A DNA stretch of 64,000 bases, from contig JAODTK010005606.1 in the NCBI GenBank assembly GCA_026419785.1, positions 62,001 to 126,000 on the forward strand, given 5' to 3'. Numbering within the stretch: position 1 is the first letter of the stretch; every line of letters starts with the position of its first letter. The notes beneath the pieces are model-generated. The model had not been told where the DNA came from and searched no databases. It saw only the letters and a program-made list of their open reading frames with translations. Origin of the DNA: Sclerodactyla briareus (lineage: Eukaryota; Echinodermata; Holothuroidea; Dendrochirotida; Sclerodactylidae). This document shows, piece after piece, positions 36,200 to 48,189 of this stretch. Made by a program: the position numbers and the translations under genes.

Positions 36200-36935
36200 G
36201 AAATTGTCTTAGGTCCACTATTCCAGGGGGCGGACCCCAGGGAAGATCGGACAACGATAGCGACTAGGGCGGAATTCGAAGGATTACCCATGTTCATACC
36301 GACATTCTCGAATTTTAAATTGAATAGCCAAAAAGTTGCAGTAATTGTTTTGCGCCCAAGGTCGTTTTATCCAGGCGTTGTAGGCTAAATATGCGATGTA
36401 ATGCTTCAAATAATTTTTTTAAGTTTTTTGTTTTTTTAAGTTTTTCTATTTTTTTAACCCCCCCAATTTTTCTGAGGAAAATTTGTGGAAAATCTGGGAG
36501 GAAAAAAGCAAAGTGAAAAAAAATGCGACGGCAGTTCCCTGGCTGACTTACTTGTAAAATCCGGGTAAAACTTTTCTGCTCCCGATTGGAATGGTCCAGT
36601 ACTCCTATGGCTTTTTTCCATTCGATCCACCAGGGACTGTTGCGGTAGGACCCCGGGATCCACGCAACAAAGCCGGAGTAGAGGAAGGTAATGAAAAAAA
36701 ATACCATTTGTGTTATTCGGTAAATCCTTATTAGTATGCACAATGACAACTTTTTGGTGTGGCTTTACTCAAATCACGTATGTAGATGGGTGCTATTGAG
36801 CCTGGCAAGTGGCCATTTTCCGTCGATCTGGAGGGTATGGGGATCTGAAATTTTCTTGGTACGTTCGCGCCAACGATGCTGGGCTCGATTAGATGGTCAT
36901 TTGATAAGATGGCCCCCCCACTTTTCAAAACGGAT
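36200..36935 (+). repeat. Dispersed repeat family F, copy 2
   Basis: Matches the reverse complement of 45,828-46,690 over nearly its full length. Shared features include GAATAGCCAAAAAG, a TAAATATGCGATGTAAT motif, the C-run plus AATTTTTCTGAG, GACTTACTTGTAAAATC, a TGGTCC..TAC.CC.ATGG motif, AGATGGGTGCTAT, and TCTGAAATTTTC. A 179-residue open frame (36,736-37,275) begins inside this repeat and is therefore not believed. Confidence 0.65.
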
Positions 36936-37749
36936 CGACGCCCGGTGTGTGCTAATTGTTTGTCGTCAGGTGTGGGTAAATGTCCCACGTGGATCCTTGG
37001 ATCTACTGTGGAGACGAATAAATGGTTTATATGGCCCTGTTTCTACGGATTTACCGGTGATGCGCGCAAATAGGGATGGTCTGTCTGTACTCGATTCACA
37101 TCACGAAAATACCCCACCGGCCACCCATCTTGGAAGAAATCTGTTATCCATGTGGTCAAAAGGATTGGCTATAGGTTGCCACACTCAATTTTACGTACAG
37201 GGGATTGAGAGACGAACGTACATGGCATGTTGGTGGATCGTGTTATGTATTTATACAAATATTAACTTTTCATAATTTTCTCTAAGAATTGCCCTTCATC
37301 TCATCACAGGATCCTGTACACTCAGTAGGAAAGGTTTAGAATGATCAGGCGTTGCGGCAAGCTTCTGGGGCTATCCGATGTTGGAATGAAATACATCTCA
37401 CATCTTCTTACAAATGACTCATATTTACGACACCAAAAAACCATATAGTTTCTGGATCCCCTCCCACTCCAGAAAGCTCGGGACACGTCCAATTAGCCTT
37501 GATCTGGGAAAGAGGCTTGTGCTCGTTGTGTGCAAGTGGTAAGCCTCTCGTGATCTCAGATGACCTTCAAAATTATCCAAAACACTTGTTCATTTCACTC
37601 ATACCGATTGCGATTATGAAAAGAGTAAAAATTCTACGGCAACTGGACATCTTTGTGAAGAATTTGTTTATCACGGCACAAAAAAAATGGGTATATTGGC
37701 AGATCACTAACTGTGCAAAAGGTCGTAGGTACTAACGTTGAAGTGTGTT

Positions 37750-38035
37750 AAATACGGAGCTAGTCTTAATGGACCACCATGTCCTCCAAAATCCATGAAA
37801 CGATCATTTCAGAAATTTTGGTTATTTTTTTTTAAACAAAATTACACGAGAAATGCGTCTTCGGGCCATCTGGGAGGTCTCCGCAGATCAGAAATTTTCT
37901 CGTTCGCTCGGCGCAACCCTGGGGGGGGCGCTCGCTTGATGATCAACAGATGAATATCCTTTGCCGTGGCCTCACACAACCACAGACCTCGGCCCCCCCA
38001 TAATTAAAAAAAAACTCTGGCTACGCACTGATAAG
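37750..38035 (+). repeat. Probable divergent family G-like repeat
   Basis: Has a similar arrangement to 33,097-33,470: CATCTGGGAGGTC, AGAAATTTTCTCG, GCGCAACC, a G-run, then a C-run and CTGGCTACGCACTGA at the end. The relation is weaker than between the first two copies. Confidence 0.35.
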
Positions 38036-38039
38036 ATAT

Positions 38040-39400
38040 CCGTTCAAAACAAAGTAACAGTTCGTATTTAGGGGAAAATTCAGCGCACCACACCCCCATG
38101 TGGGGCTGCGCCTCCTGCGCTCCACGTATCTTAGTCCAATATATTATGTTGATAAATCCTGGCATCCGCCCTGATATTTACCATGTCTCAGACATGTTTC
38201 GCCGCTCCGCGCCTGTATAGTTCATACGTCAATTGAACCCTCCATACTCAGAAGTATTGCGTGGCTACGATGTCCTCATCTCGCCCATGCTTTTTCGTTA
38301 TTCATGTAGCTTTCATCCGAAAATAACAGCACGTTGCAAAGCTGGCAAGCACCAATATGAACAATAAGGTTTCGATTGGTTAGACTTAATACTTGGGTGC
38401 AGTGTTAAGGAAAATGGATAGTTGGATACCCGCATTGTTGTAGTGGGGTAGGGGGTTTTGGAAGGGGGTGGGTGGGTGGGTTGCAACATTTTGCAACATG
38501 AATCAAGTCTAAAAAACAAATTCTCCGCGGGGGCCTACTCTTATATGTCACCAACATGAAGATGACCGTATGGACAAAATACATGTGCAGCATTGACACC
38601 TTATTTACACGTGTGCCCCCCCTGTATTATACTATAAACGGAAAAGATAGGATACCGCGCGCGGAGCGCGATTTTTTTTTTCTTTGGCATTAGGCTTTCC
38701 CAACGAAAAAATTTACAAACAACTAATAGAAATAGGAGTTAGAATTCAAGAACTATGATACACTTTACGCAGCCGCTGATCGAAAACCGACCAAATTTCG
38801 TGCAAATAATGATACATGACAGCTGATCATATAGCTCAAAAATCGACAGGGGTGCTGGGACACAATGACCTTGAAATCGGTAGTGGTGCTCCGCACCCCA
38901 TAGAAAAATCTGGGGGTGCTGCAGCACCCCCAGCACCCCCCCCCTTTCGCAGGGCCTGCTCATTACAAGAAGAACGTCGAAATTTCAGCACCTAAATAAT
39001 TCTATCTTGGAGTGTAAAACGGTGTGGGCACAGTTCACGGATTAAAAAAATCAACAGATTCTGCTTTCAATAATGTAGTTTCATATCAGTCAATACAATA
39101 GATTAATAAAGTATGGGTAGTTTCGTGGCTGGAAAGAGGACATGAAAAAAAAGGCTGAATCACTGTAATTTTTTTTAAATTTGAAAAATTGTGTGCTCGA
39201 CAGCGCCCTGTGTTTTACGCCAGTCCTAAACACATTTTTTCTTTATGATATGAAGATGGTTTCTGACTTCGTGCACTATACGATGTGATTCCGTTATAAC
39301 TGCACATGTGTTGTCAATTACAATTAGAGTAAAACACTAATAATTGCATTGTGTTTATAACTGTCTCCACAACAGGCAGCCTATAAACATGAAACAACCA
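38040..39400. other. No recognised gene; palindrome and GC-rich patches
   Basis: Contains a GCGCGCGGAGCGCG patch (about 38,657-38,670) and the perfect palindrome listed next. No coding region is recognised. Confidence 0.5.
38910..38933. repeat. Perfect 24-bp palindrome in a CAGCACCCCC-rich repeat
   Basis: The arms are CTGGGGGTGCTG and its exact reverse complement with no loop. GGTGCTCCGCACCCC lies just upstream and another CAGCACC unit plus a C-run just downstream. It looks like the end of a dispersed repeat rather than a protein-binding site. Confidence 0.7.
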
Positions 39401-39413
39401 CCGCACAGAAGAC

Positions 39414-39644
39414 CTGTCCACCATGTTTCTGTCAATATTGGGATTTGAGGGTCGGGGCTGCCTGCTGGGTTGCCCCTGTAGCTCATGTGGGGGGTACCGC
39501 CAGGGAGTTAAGGATGGTTGAGGCTGTTCACTTGCCCAGGGAGGCTGGTTGAGTGGAAGCTGTGGGGTGGGAGAACGCTGGTGTCCGTCCCTGGATGTGC
39601 TCCCATAGTGAGTGAGTGCGTGAGTTGAGTGTGGGGTCTGCGCC
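39414..39644 (-). CDS. Candidate internal exon, Pro/Gln/Ser-rich
   Basis: On the minus strand a good splice acceptor (AACTGTTTTGCAG) precedes an open segment that ends at a possible donor (GGACAG followed by GTCTTC). The exon would be 231 nt, with the same phase at both ends, so it could be skipped or kept without breaking the frame. The product is rich in Pro, Gln, Ser and Thr (for example SPTPQLPLNQPPWASEQPQP), with no predicted fold, as in disordered linkers of signalling or nuclear proteins. The donor is weak (GTCTTC), and I see no neighbouring exon. I recognise no family; it could be a chance frame, but composition and acceptor favour a real exon. Confidence 0.4.
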
Positions 39645-39814
39645 CTGCAAAACAGTTCACACAATTCAACACAACAAGTCCTAAACCCTTGTTTCTATAG
39701 GACGTTACACAAGCTAACGTTTGTATTCACTAACATCCATACTAATAGATGGCGCCATGAAACACAGGCTCTACCTCTTCAATTAATATAATACCGCCCC
39801 TGCCCTGTTTAACC

Positions 39815-40400
39815 CAGAGATGTAGCTATGCAGGCTGGTGCTGTTGTGGCGCACACTCATCCTAGGCAACCAGGACACCACAGCACATGCTGCTTTGCAT
39901 GCACAGGTCCCTGGTTCGAATTTCCAGAGGCCGATCAAGCACCGTGCGTTTTCCCCAAATGTGGCTGTATTTGGCACGTTCGACGGGCGTGTTTCCTGGT
40001 CTTAGATTCCTGTTCCTGCTGTTGAGGTCAGAGGGCTTGGTTTAAAAAAAAAATTTTTCGGGGGGTTTTTCGGGGGCACTGATAGGTCTCGTCGGTCGGT
40101 GTGACCTTCGCGTCGAACTCTTCCGCTTCCTCCAGGTTCTGAGAAGCTGGTCAGGAGGGTCCTGGAGTTCACTGATCGTCCTCGGATGGGGACTTAAAAT
40201 TGCGGTCCCGGGAGCAAGGAATTGGTGTCACTCCTGCCTCGATTCATCTGAGCACTAGTCCCAAAGAGAGAGCGAGTTGTCGCCGGGGCTCACCACGATC
40301 ACCAAATTCGGTTTAGGGTCCACGATGAGTCAAATTGGCTTCCTGAACTCCGTAGCAATCATCAAATCAAATCAAAATTCAAGTCAATTCAGGTCTTTCC
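39815..40400 (+). mobile_element. tRNA-derived SINE, copy B
   Basis: The clearest copy. A box B (GGTTCGAATTTCC, 39,913-39,925) is preceded by a tRNA-like CTGCTTTGCATGCACAGG region. A possible box A (TAGCTATGCAGGCTGG) lies at 39,823, though farther upstream than usual. The body shares CGTTCGACGGGCGTG then TTTCCTGG, CGTCGGTCGG, GTCGAACTCTTC, CTGAGAA, GATCGTCCTCGGATG and GCGGTCCCGGGAGCA with copy A. It ends in a CAAAT-rich tail (ATCAAATCAAATCAAAAT). About 580 bp. Confidence 0.75.
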
Positions 40401-41940
40401 AATCAACAATCACAACTGAATAAATAAATCAATCCACCATTTTCCCCTTAAACACAGTCAAATTAAATTATTGTCACCTGATTAGAACATTGACTGCCAT
40501 TTGAATCATCCAGCCGGCAATAGTATGGTTAGCTACAATCCACATCCCTCTAGTACCAACCTATCCAACCCCCATCTGAATGAACCTCTGCCTACCTCTC
40601 AGTTACCTTCCTTAACCCCACTCACCCCCCTAATCCTAACAATAACCACACATTACATTTCCACACATGTGATTGATACTTGCACTCTTGGTGCTAGTCT
40701 TTTCTTTGGGGGTGTCATAGTGTACGCTACCATTTTATGCGAATCGGTCCCGCACACTCCATAGCCCATACTCCATATGCACTGTGCAACTGTACTATCC
40801 ATATCTGGGTTAATCAGTTTATACAATTGGGCAAGATAACAGATGTACCATTACTAATGGCAAACTTCCTTGTTAATGATGAGACCCCCATCACCATTTC
40901 GTCAATATTTTGAAAATTCTCAAAGGCAAATCAGTTGCTGTTTATTATATCATCGCGCAAATAGGTACCAAAACCGTAACTCATCGGACAAATGTTTATC
41001 ACTACGGAGTTTCACACTGCAGAAAACAAACAGCTTTCCTTCCCCATCCAATCTTACACTTTGTGCTACCTCTGAAAGTATGCTTGGTGCATTGGGAAGG
41101 GTGATAGCGGTACCTTTAAACCAGATATATGATTGAGTCTTGATGACTGCAATTTCTTATCGTAATCAAAATCTGGGTGCACTTGCAAGTTCCAAGATCG
41201 TGATACCGCAAAATGTCTACGGTCCAATAGCGAATTACCACTACTGCACGTCACTAGTGGTAAACGAGAGCTGAACCCGTAACATAGTCATGGACAGTTG
41301 CTTTTGACAAATCGCGTTCGGACTTTTCAGATAGGTTTATGTACCATTTTCTTACATTCCGGGCACGGAGGTTGTAAATATTCCATCAATATTTCGTACC
41401 TGTGCCCCACGCAAGCGGAAAAACCGGGAGTATTCGACTTAATTGCTTAGAATAAACCCTTCACCGAGTAACAATAGCCAAAATTAGGGCCAACTGTGGC
41501 GTACCCGCACTGATGAACGGCGAATCCCGTGAATCGAGAGTCAATATACATTGTGGTGTAATGGCACCTATATTTCGTGACCCCTCTGCCTTGGTTGAGC
41601 AAACCTTGAGTCCATTTTTTTCGGCGCGTCGTTTGTGAAACAATGGCTGGCTACATTCCGATAATGGCATAATATACATGAACAATATGAGTTTATCATG
41701 TATGGAATGCAATGGAGTGATTGGGAGTCGAATGGACATGACAGTGTCCGAGCTAGATCGCTGGCTTCATGAAGTGGAAGGTTGCCTAGTGCCCTTGGTA
41801 AGGTTGTATAATAAAGAATACTACTGATAAAATAGGAATTATTCAATGAATCTGAAAAATAAGGAATGAGATCCAATCTAACACTGGGACATCAATTGGA
41901 TAAAACAAAAAAATACCCGTGTCGACGGTCACTGGCAAAT
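40401..41940. other. No recognised gene
   Basis: About 1.5 kb with C-rich low-complexity sequence at 40,530-40,650 and several short open frames on both strands, none with a recognisable domain or paired splice sites. Confidence 0.5.
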
Positions 41941-41944
41941 TTGC

Positions 41945-42055
41945 CGACACCTCATGGTCCGACACCGACACACCAACACCACATCGCATGTTTCGACACC
42001 AACAGTACACCACACCGACACAGGGTACGCACATGGTTGTCGACACCGGTTTCTC
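41945..42055 (+). repeat. CCGACA minisatellite, third locus
   Basis: CCGACACCGACACACCAACA-type units, like the arrays in the large duplication at 20,240 and 29,300, but flanked by unrelated sequence. Confidence 0.7.
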
Positions 42056-42649
42056 TGCAACAACACTCCTGGTAGCCGAGCACGGGTCGTGATGTTCAGA
42101 CCCTTTAAGAGCTTCCAGCTCCAGGTTTGTCTTGCCCTGATTTGAATACTGGGTACTAATCACTGGGGGAAATCACTGAATTTTCGCCCTCGACCCCCCT
42201 CCCTCCGACCAGTCAGGGCCCTGGTAACATCCAGGCGGAAGGGGTACGCCGGATATGAATTTTTCCTCCCAAATTATACTTTTATAAAATATTCACTAGA
42301 ATTCAATTAAAATCTGTTTTGGGGGACTTTGGGGGTTCCGAAAATAGTGTGTATTCTTCCTGAATCCTCCACATTTTGCAGCGTTCGCCCAGATGCAAAG
42401 AAGCAGCTGTATTCTAGTACTTTTTTGCCTGGTAAGAACATTTTGATTCTTCGGGATTATCGTTTTGTGTAATCACCAGAAATATCTTGAACAACAGGTG
42501 AAAATCCGCAAGATGCCCCAATTTGCAAATTTCCTCTCCCAAATATCACAAATTTGGTCACTCCAAGTGGGAGAATTTGGCGAGAAACCATCAAAAATCG
42601 ACGAACAGGCAACGCACAGCTCATTACCAACACCACACGACACACGCAA

Positions 42650-42708
42650 CACGGCACAACGCACGACACCACACACACACACCTCACACACACACACACA
42701 CAAGCCCA
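42650..42708 (+). repeat. AC microsatellite
   Basis: (CA)n with interruptions. His/Thr- and Cys/Val-rich open frames through it on both strands are artefacts. Confidence 0.9.
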
Positions 42709-42798
42709 CGCAACTAAAGGACAACCCTTTGTCACGCACCTCATTGCGGTAACACCCAACAGTCATGAACATCATCAATAGGGTATTTAGAACCGGAG

Positions 42799-43560
42799 CC
42801 CAGGGGGTCAGCTTAGCTGGAGATTAACCAATTGTGGGCCATACAGCAGTGACAACCGCTATGGCCCTTGCAAGGAAATGGTCGTCTGGCACGAACCTTC
42901 TGGTGGGTGTGGTGGTGGCGGCCATAACAAAAGGCCCAAAAATTAGGCTAGCTTAGCTCCGAGTAACCGCGGGAATTACGGCAAAAATGTCCAGCATTCT
43001 CTCATGAAACAGGATGACCATGACAGACATTGTATGGTGGGGGGGGCCCGCCAGACGCCACTAACTGGGGCCCAAAAAAAACGAGCAGCCTTAGCTCATG
43101 AGTAACCAGTTTGAAACCAAAGTTAGTAAATGTTCGTACACACCCAGCTATCACAAAGGACCAATGACAGACATTTTAAGTGGTGGGTACTTGGGGTTGT
43201 GCGCCAGACGACATACAATTATCCCCAACCCTAACAGCTAACCTAGGTTAGCTCGTGAGATAACCAGTTGAAACAAAGCAGAAAAATGATCGTGACACTC
43301 CAGCTATCACAAATGACCAAGGACAGCATTTTTGAGTGGGGGGTTGGGTGCGCCAGACGCCATACAATATCGCCACCCCTACAGCTAACCAAGGTTAGCT
43401 CGTAGGTAACCAGACTTGAAACAAAGTTGAAAATGTTCGTGACACCCTGCATCACAAGGCAATGAAAGACATTTTAATTGGTGGGTAGGATGTCCAGACG
43501 CCATACAATATCGCCCTCACCAGGTGGGAGCAAATAGGTTAGCTCCTAAGGTAACGAGCT
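42799..43560 (+). repeat. Left inverted arm of the foldback-like element
   Basis: Unit starts (the GTAACCAG-type motif) fall near 42,963, 43,101, 43,259, 43,403 and 43,551, a spacing of about 140-158 bp. The palindromic block AGCTAACCTAGGTTAGCT occurs near 43,228. Confidence 0.75.
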
Positions 43561-45827
43561 GAAATCTCGTATGTTCAATAGATTTTTATTTGATGTCACT
43601 AGCTGAAATCAATGTATGTACAGAACACCATAAACAGGGACAGAAAGAAATTTATGGGTTCAAAACGCATTACATCCGGTCATAATATTAACGGTTAGTA
43701 TGACACTAGATCATTTAAGTGTGGCTTGGAAAGATACTGCACCTAGGTCATCTCATGATGAAACAGTTGGCCACTGACAAACCGCATAAGAGATTTCCAA
43801 ATAAGGTAGACTGTGGGGATTGGGAGAACAAAGAATTAGCTTGGCGCATTATATTTAGGACTGCAGTAGCAGTGAAGCCTACCAGTTGAAAAAGGTATAA
43901 ATTGTTTACTTTTGTCATGGGAAACGTGAATACATCACATCAGGTGTTTAGGGGTGTTGAGTCCGAGAAAACAAGAAGCCTCGAAGTTGCTTCAGGAAAA
44001 CCGAAACGTGTTTTGACTATATGGTGCATGACTTTCCTATCTTGGTGTAGCCAGGGATTTGTTTATAGGGGGCCCTCGGGGGGGCTCGACTTGAAAACGG
44101 GCGGCGGGCGAGGGGGGGGGGGGTTAGTTCATGTCATAATTGCAACCACAAACAGTGTGGGGAGAGTTGACAAAGTATTCATTTGTTTAGTTATTGTTGG
44201 GTAACAAAAAGGATCACATCACAAATTATTCCTAGGCTTCAATCATTTGGGGTTAGGTGACAGGTCCCGCGTGCGTTATTTAAATGAATGCGGCGTCTCT
44301 GGCATTTCTAAAATTCGCAGAGAAATGATTTGTTTCTAAAAACGTCAGCTAGTAAAACTATTGAAAAACTACTGACACATACTTTGCGTCCGGTTATTTT
44401 AGGGGCTGAATACAGTAATGCGTCGCAAAAATGTTTTTGTCTACCTTTGGAGGTAGACACTAATTAAAAACACATCAACTCTAGGAACAAAAATGGTCCA
44501 GCCCTAAACACATTACGCTACCTTGTGTGTTGGCAAATTAGATACCTATTAAACCAGTGGCTAGCAGGATTTTTACAGAAAGGGGCGCTGGGGGAGGGTC
44601 ATATACTAGTCCGTAGGAGGGAGCACAATTATATCCCTCCCTCTCGTAGCTACGCCACTGAATCGAAACTACAATTGCTGCAATATAGTCAGCTAATGCA
44701 TAGTATAACTTGAGACAACTTACAGCAATTTTACTACTTTAGGACTAGCCTTAACAAGTACGTGTCTACCGAGCAGGCAACCGTCGCGACACTCAAGCTG
44801 TGTACCTGTCAACATGTGCTTGTTGTCGCAACTGTGCCGTACATCAGGCACAAGTGCTTTTGGCCCTGGAGACATAGGTCACAAGACCACATGGCACATG
44901 TTGTAAATATCACTCTCAGTCGATTGTCATGAGAGTTCCAAATTGCCCCTTTTACTGTTTAGAGCCCAACGAGCGGCCTTTCGCGTTGCGACCCCCCCCC
45001 CCCGTGACGTCACAATTCATCAAATTCGTTGAGGTAATTTGAAATAACCTAAGAAGCCGTGACATGCATGAAACTCCAATTGAGGGTGTGGTGTTTTGAT
45101 AGTCCTTCTTGTTTCACTGGCTGTTTAAGGAATATCATCTTACGTGACCCTTGGGCTTTCCAAAAGAGAGAAGGGAAGGGATTGATTCAAACCTCCCACA
45201 CCGTAATGCCCACCTCTTTGTCATAGACTTCCGCTGATATTTCGTAAAGCTAGAAGATTACTTTCATATTCGTTTTATGGTATGTATACAAGCGGCACAA
45301 AGAAAAGCGAAGGGGGGGGGGGGGGTGATAGAGGAGACAGGAAGGGGTCGAGTTAAGCATTCACGCCAGCATGTCACCACTGATTTCCGTATGGATTTCC
45401 CACTATATTCGGTGAAGAGAAAGTGTGAAAAAATGCATCACTTCCATCATTTTCATATTATGTGCAGTGACCAAAAAATAAAGCAAGTCTACCTTGATTT
45501 ATTTTTTTTTTCATTTGAAAACAGTTTCTTTAGAGATTGTCGGCGAAAACCCATGAGCGCCGCTAAGCCAGCAGGTGTGGGGTTGTTTGGCGGAGGGGGG
45601 GGGGGGGGGTGTGTTAGGTCGAAAAAGTCGGCCTCCTTCTGGTATATTCTCCCCCCCCCCATTCCTCAATTAGCCCGAAATAAAAAATAAAAAATGACAG
45701 GGGAAATAACTAGTCAAAATACTGTAGGGGACCATCCTGGCTGATGTTTGCCTGATGGGGCCTGAATGCTAGCATCGCGGTCTGTGTATACTAGATCATT
45801 TGTGATTAGGACTATCTAGAATGCGGG
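43561..45827. other. Interior of the foldback-like element, left part: no gene
   Basis: Contains a perfect 8-bp hairpin (GTCTACCTTTGGAGGTAGAC at 44,438-44,457), C- and G-runs near 44,110, 44,992, 45,312 and 45,595, and a GTAGCTACGCCACTGAA repeat end near 44,647. Open frames (43,902-44,204; 45,277-45,690) run through G-runs and are not believed. Confidence 0.5.
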
Positions 45828-46690
45828 GCGTCAGACCGTGTTGAAAGGGGGGGGACACATCAAATGAAAGTACCATCTAAAGCGGAGCGCCACTATCGAC
45901 TGGCGCGAAAGCGTTACTGAAAATTTCAGATTTCATACCTTCCAGATCGACTGAAACGGCCCTTGTTCAGGCTCAGATAGCACCCATCTACATGTGTGCT
46001 TGACGTTGAAGACAGACAAAAAGTGTCATTGTGCATATTAAGACATGTTTACCGAGTATCACACATGGTATTTTTTTTATTACCTTTTTCTACTCTGACT
46101 TTGTTTGCATGGGATCCAGGGGGTCTACCGAACGGTCTCTGGTGGGATCGTAAGGAAAAGCCATGGGCGTACGGGACCACTCAAGTTGGGAGCAGAAAAA
46201 ATTGACCGATTTTACAAGTAAGTCATTGAAATACGGGGCGGCGCGCGAAGCATGACCTGTTTTCCGGGTCATTTATCGAAAAAGTCTGCCCCAGAAAATC
46301 TAGGCAATTTTTCACTTCGCTTTTTTTCATTCCCAAATTTCCACGATTTAGCCTGAATTTTTTTTCTCATCTCAAAAAAATTGGGGGGGGGGCGGGATTA
46401 CATCGCATATTTATGCCTACACGCTGAAGAAAAAACGCCATTGCGGCGAAACACTTGAAAAATTATGCACTTTTGGCTATTCGATTAAACGAAAACTGGT
46501 ATCCTTCGTCTCGGGCCCTAGTCGGGTCAAGATCTTCACCAGGGGTCGGCACTTGGAATTAGTGGACTTCAGACAATTCAACGCGATTATCGTTGCGTTT
46601 AGACAAAAATTGAATCAGTTTAGAATGATACAGAATCGGGCATGTGCCTTTTATTTCTCATTACGGTCCAGAAAAGGGTGTGTGTGTGGG
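45828..46690 (-). repeat. Dispersed repeat family F, copy 3 (longest)
   Basis: Reverse-oriented relative of 3,720-4,205 and 36,200-36,935, nested inside the foldback-like element. Read on the minus strand it has GTCTAAACGCAACG, GTGAAGATCTTGACCC, GAATAGCCAAAAGTGC, the C-run followed by AATTTTTTTGAG, and AGATGGGTGCTATCTGAG. It extends furthest, to a GACGCCCCGC end. Confidence 0.65.
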
Positions 46691-46699
46691 GGGGAGAAC

Positions 46700-48185
46700 A
46701 AACGATATGTATCCCCCACTTTTGAAAGCCCCCCCCGTCCCCCACCTGTTTACGCCCATGTATGAATGTCATTGTGTTTATTTTATCATCACACCACTCA
46801 GCTTTGCAAGACATATTCGAAGACGGTTGGAATGATGTAAAGTAAACTTGTTACACTATGTGCATTATGTAAGCAAGCCACCCTACATTTGGTGAACGTG
46901 AGGACAGCATTTATAATGAAGAGGCCCAGGTATACTACTGATGTAGGCTACTAGGATTGACACGATCTTATTCCATGGCGGCTACCATTTTATCAAAGTA
47001 ATATGACTAGAACGGAGTAGACGAACGATAACGTGATTCAAGTATGACCTCTGAGTGGTCAAAAGTCAGGACATATCAGGACACATGTTGCCACATCATT
47101 AATTTCAATATTGGGGACACATGTTGCGCCACATGTGCGCAACATGGTGTCCTATTGATCTGAGTTTTTGCCTCTGTACACATGTCACATTTGCGAGACA
47201 CATGATGCGACACATGTGTGAACCTGTTGGACAGTGTACCAAGGGCCTTTACCCGCCGCATCCGGCACCTTGGCGAGACTGACTTGCTCGTATTTGTTCT
47301 TATATAGCCCTATTGACAATAGGACTAATCAAAGATGCTTTATTCATGTGACTGGCATGACATGCGATATAAAAACATAACCCAGAATATTCGCGGAAAA
47401 CACAGATGTTAGTCGCTTTCTGTTATCGTAAAGGGTTGTGCACTTTACCTCAACGTTACACGAGTTTGTTAATAATAGAGGTTTGTTTTGTGCCTTCTTG
47501 GGCAGAATTTTCAATAATTATGCTCTGTTGAAACTGATAATTCTGATCTAAATTAACGGAAAAACCTCCCTCATTTTGTGTTATATTCTCAGTCTATCAC
47601 GCTTCGAAGTAAGTACAACATCACCCAAGCATCGGCCACTGGCAGTGTTGCGTGGTATTCAGTGGATATTTTCTGAGTGACAACACGCGCTAATGTTTCG
47701 ATGGTCTAATTATAGGCAAGTTGTTGAAACGAGTGCGTACGAAGCTACGCGGAGCTAGATTTGGGGCAATCACTCCATCTTAAGCCAGACTTACACATAG
47801 CAAAACAGTAAACGGAAATGGTTCATGAAGTATAGGCTATTATCCAAACTATTATTGATTATGCATGGGGTTCCGTGTCGAGCTTTATAATAATTTTAAT
47901 GTTAGATAAGAGCAAAACTATGGTGACGTCAATTGAACAGAATGGTAACCAATGAAAAAATAATGCCGCAGTCAGTGGGATGGGGGGGGGGGGGGGTCGT
48001 CACTCGTAGACCGGCCACCACGCTGCCTGTATCAATGCAGTGTCTCCGGCACTACTCGGTGTTTTATACCAATGTTGGCCTTTGTGCGCATGTGGGGCCT
48101 ATTATGGACTCCTTCCTCGGATGACGATCCTTCAAGCGTCTCCCCTCCCCCCAGACAGATCTGGACATTGCCTAACTTGCTACAT
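46700..48185. other. Interior of the foldback-like element, right part: no gene
   Basis: Holds the ACACATG palindrome cluster (47,080-47,225) and a G-run near 47,982. No coding region is recognised. Confidence 0.5.
47115..47152. repeat. Imperfect palindrome in an ACACATG-rich cluster
   Basis: GGACACATGTTGCG pairs with CGCAACATGGTGTCC around a central CACATGTG, with one extra base in the right arm. Further GACACATGT motifs lie on both sides (47,085-47,220). Confidence 0.6.
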
Positions 48186-48189
48186 CAGC

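Noticed and set aside
36736-37275. Longest plus-strand open frame (179 residues)
   Set aside because: Its first 200 bases lie in repeat family F, whose other copies are not open in this frame. The product (Trp/Arg/Leu-rich) resembles no family.
39815-39930. Genuine tRNA gene
   Set aside because: Box B is good, but the region cannot fold into a full cloverleaf at normal spacing and continues into the shared SINE body.
42457-42781. Several overlapping frames of 64-101 residues on both strands
   Set aside because: They read through an AC microsatellite, giving His/Thr and Cys/Val repeats.
42799-43560. CRISPR array, because of regular repeats of about 150 bp
   Set aside because: The units are long, diverge along their whole length without unique spacers, and are mirrored by an inverted arm at 48.2-48.9 kb; the context is an animal genome.
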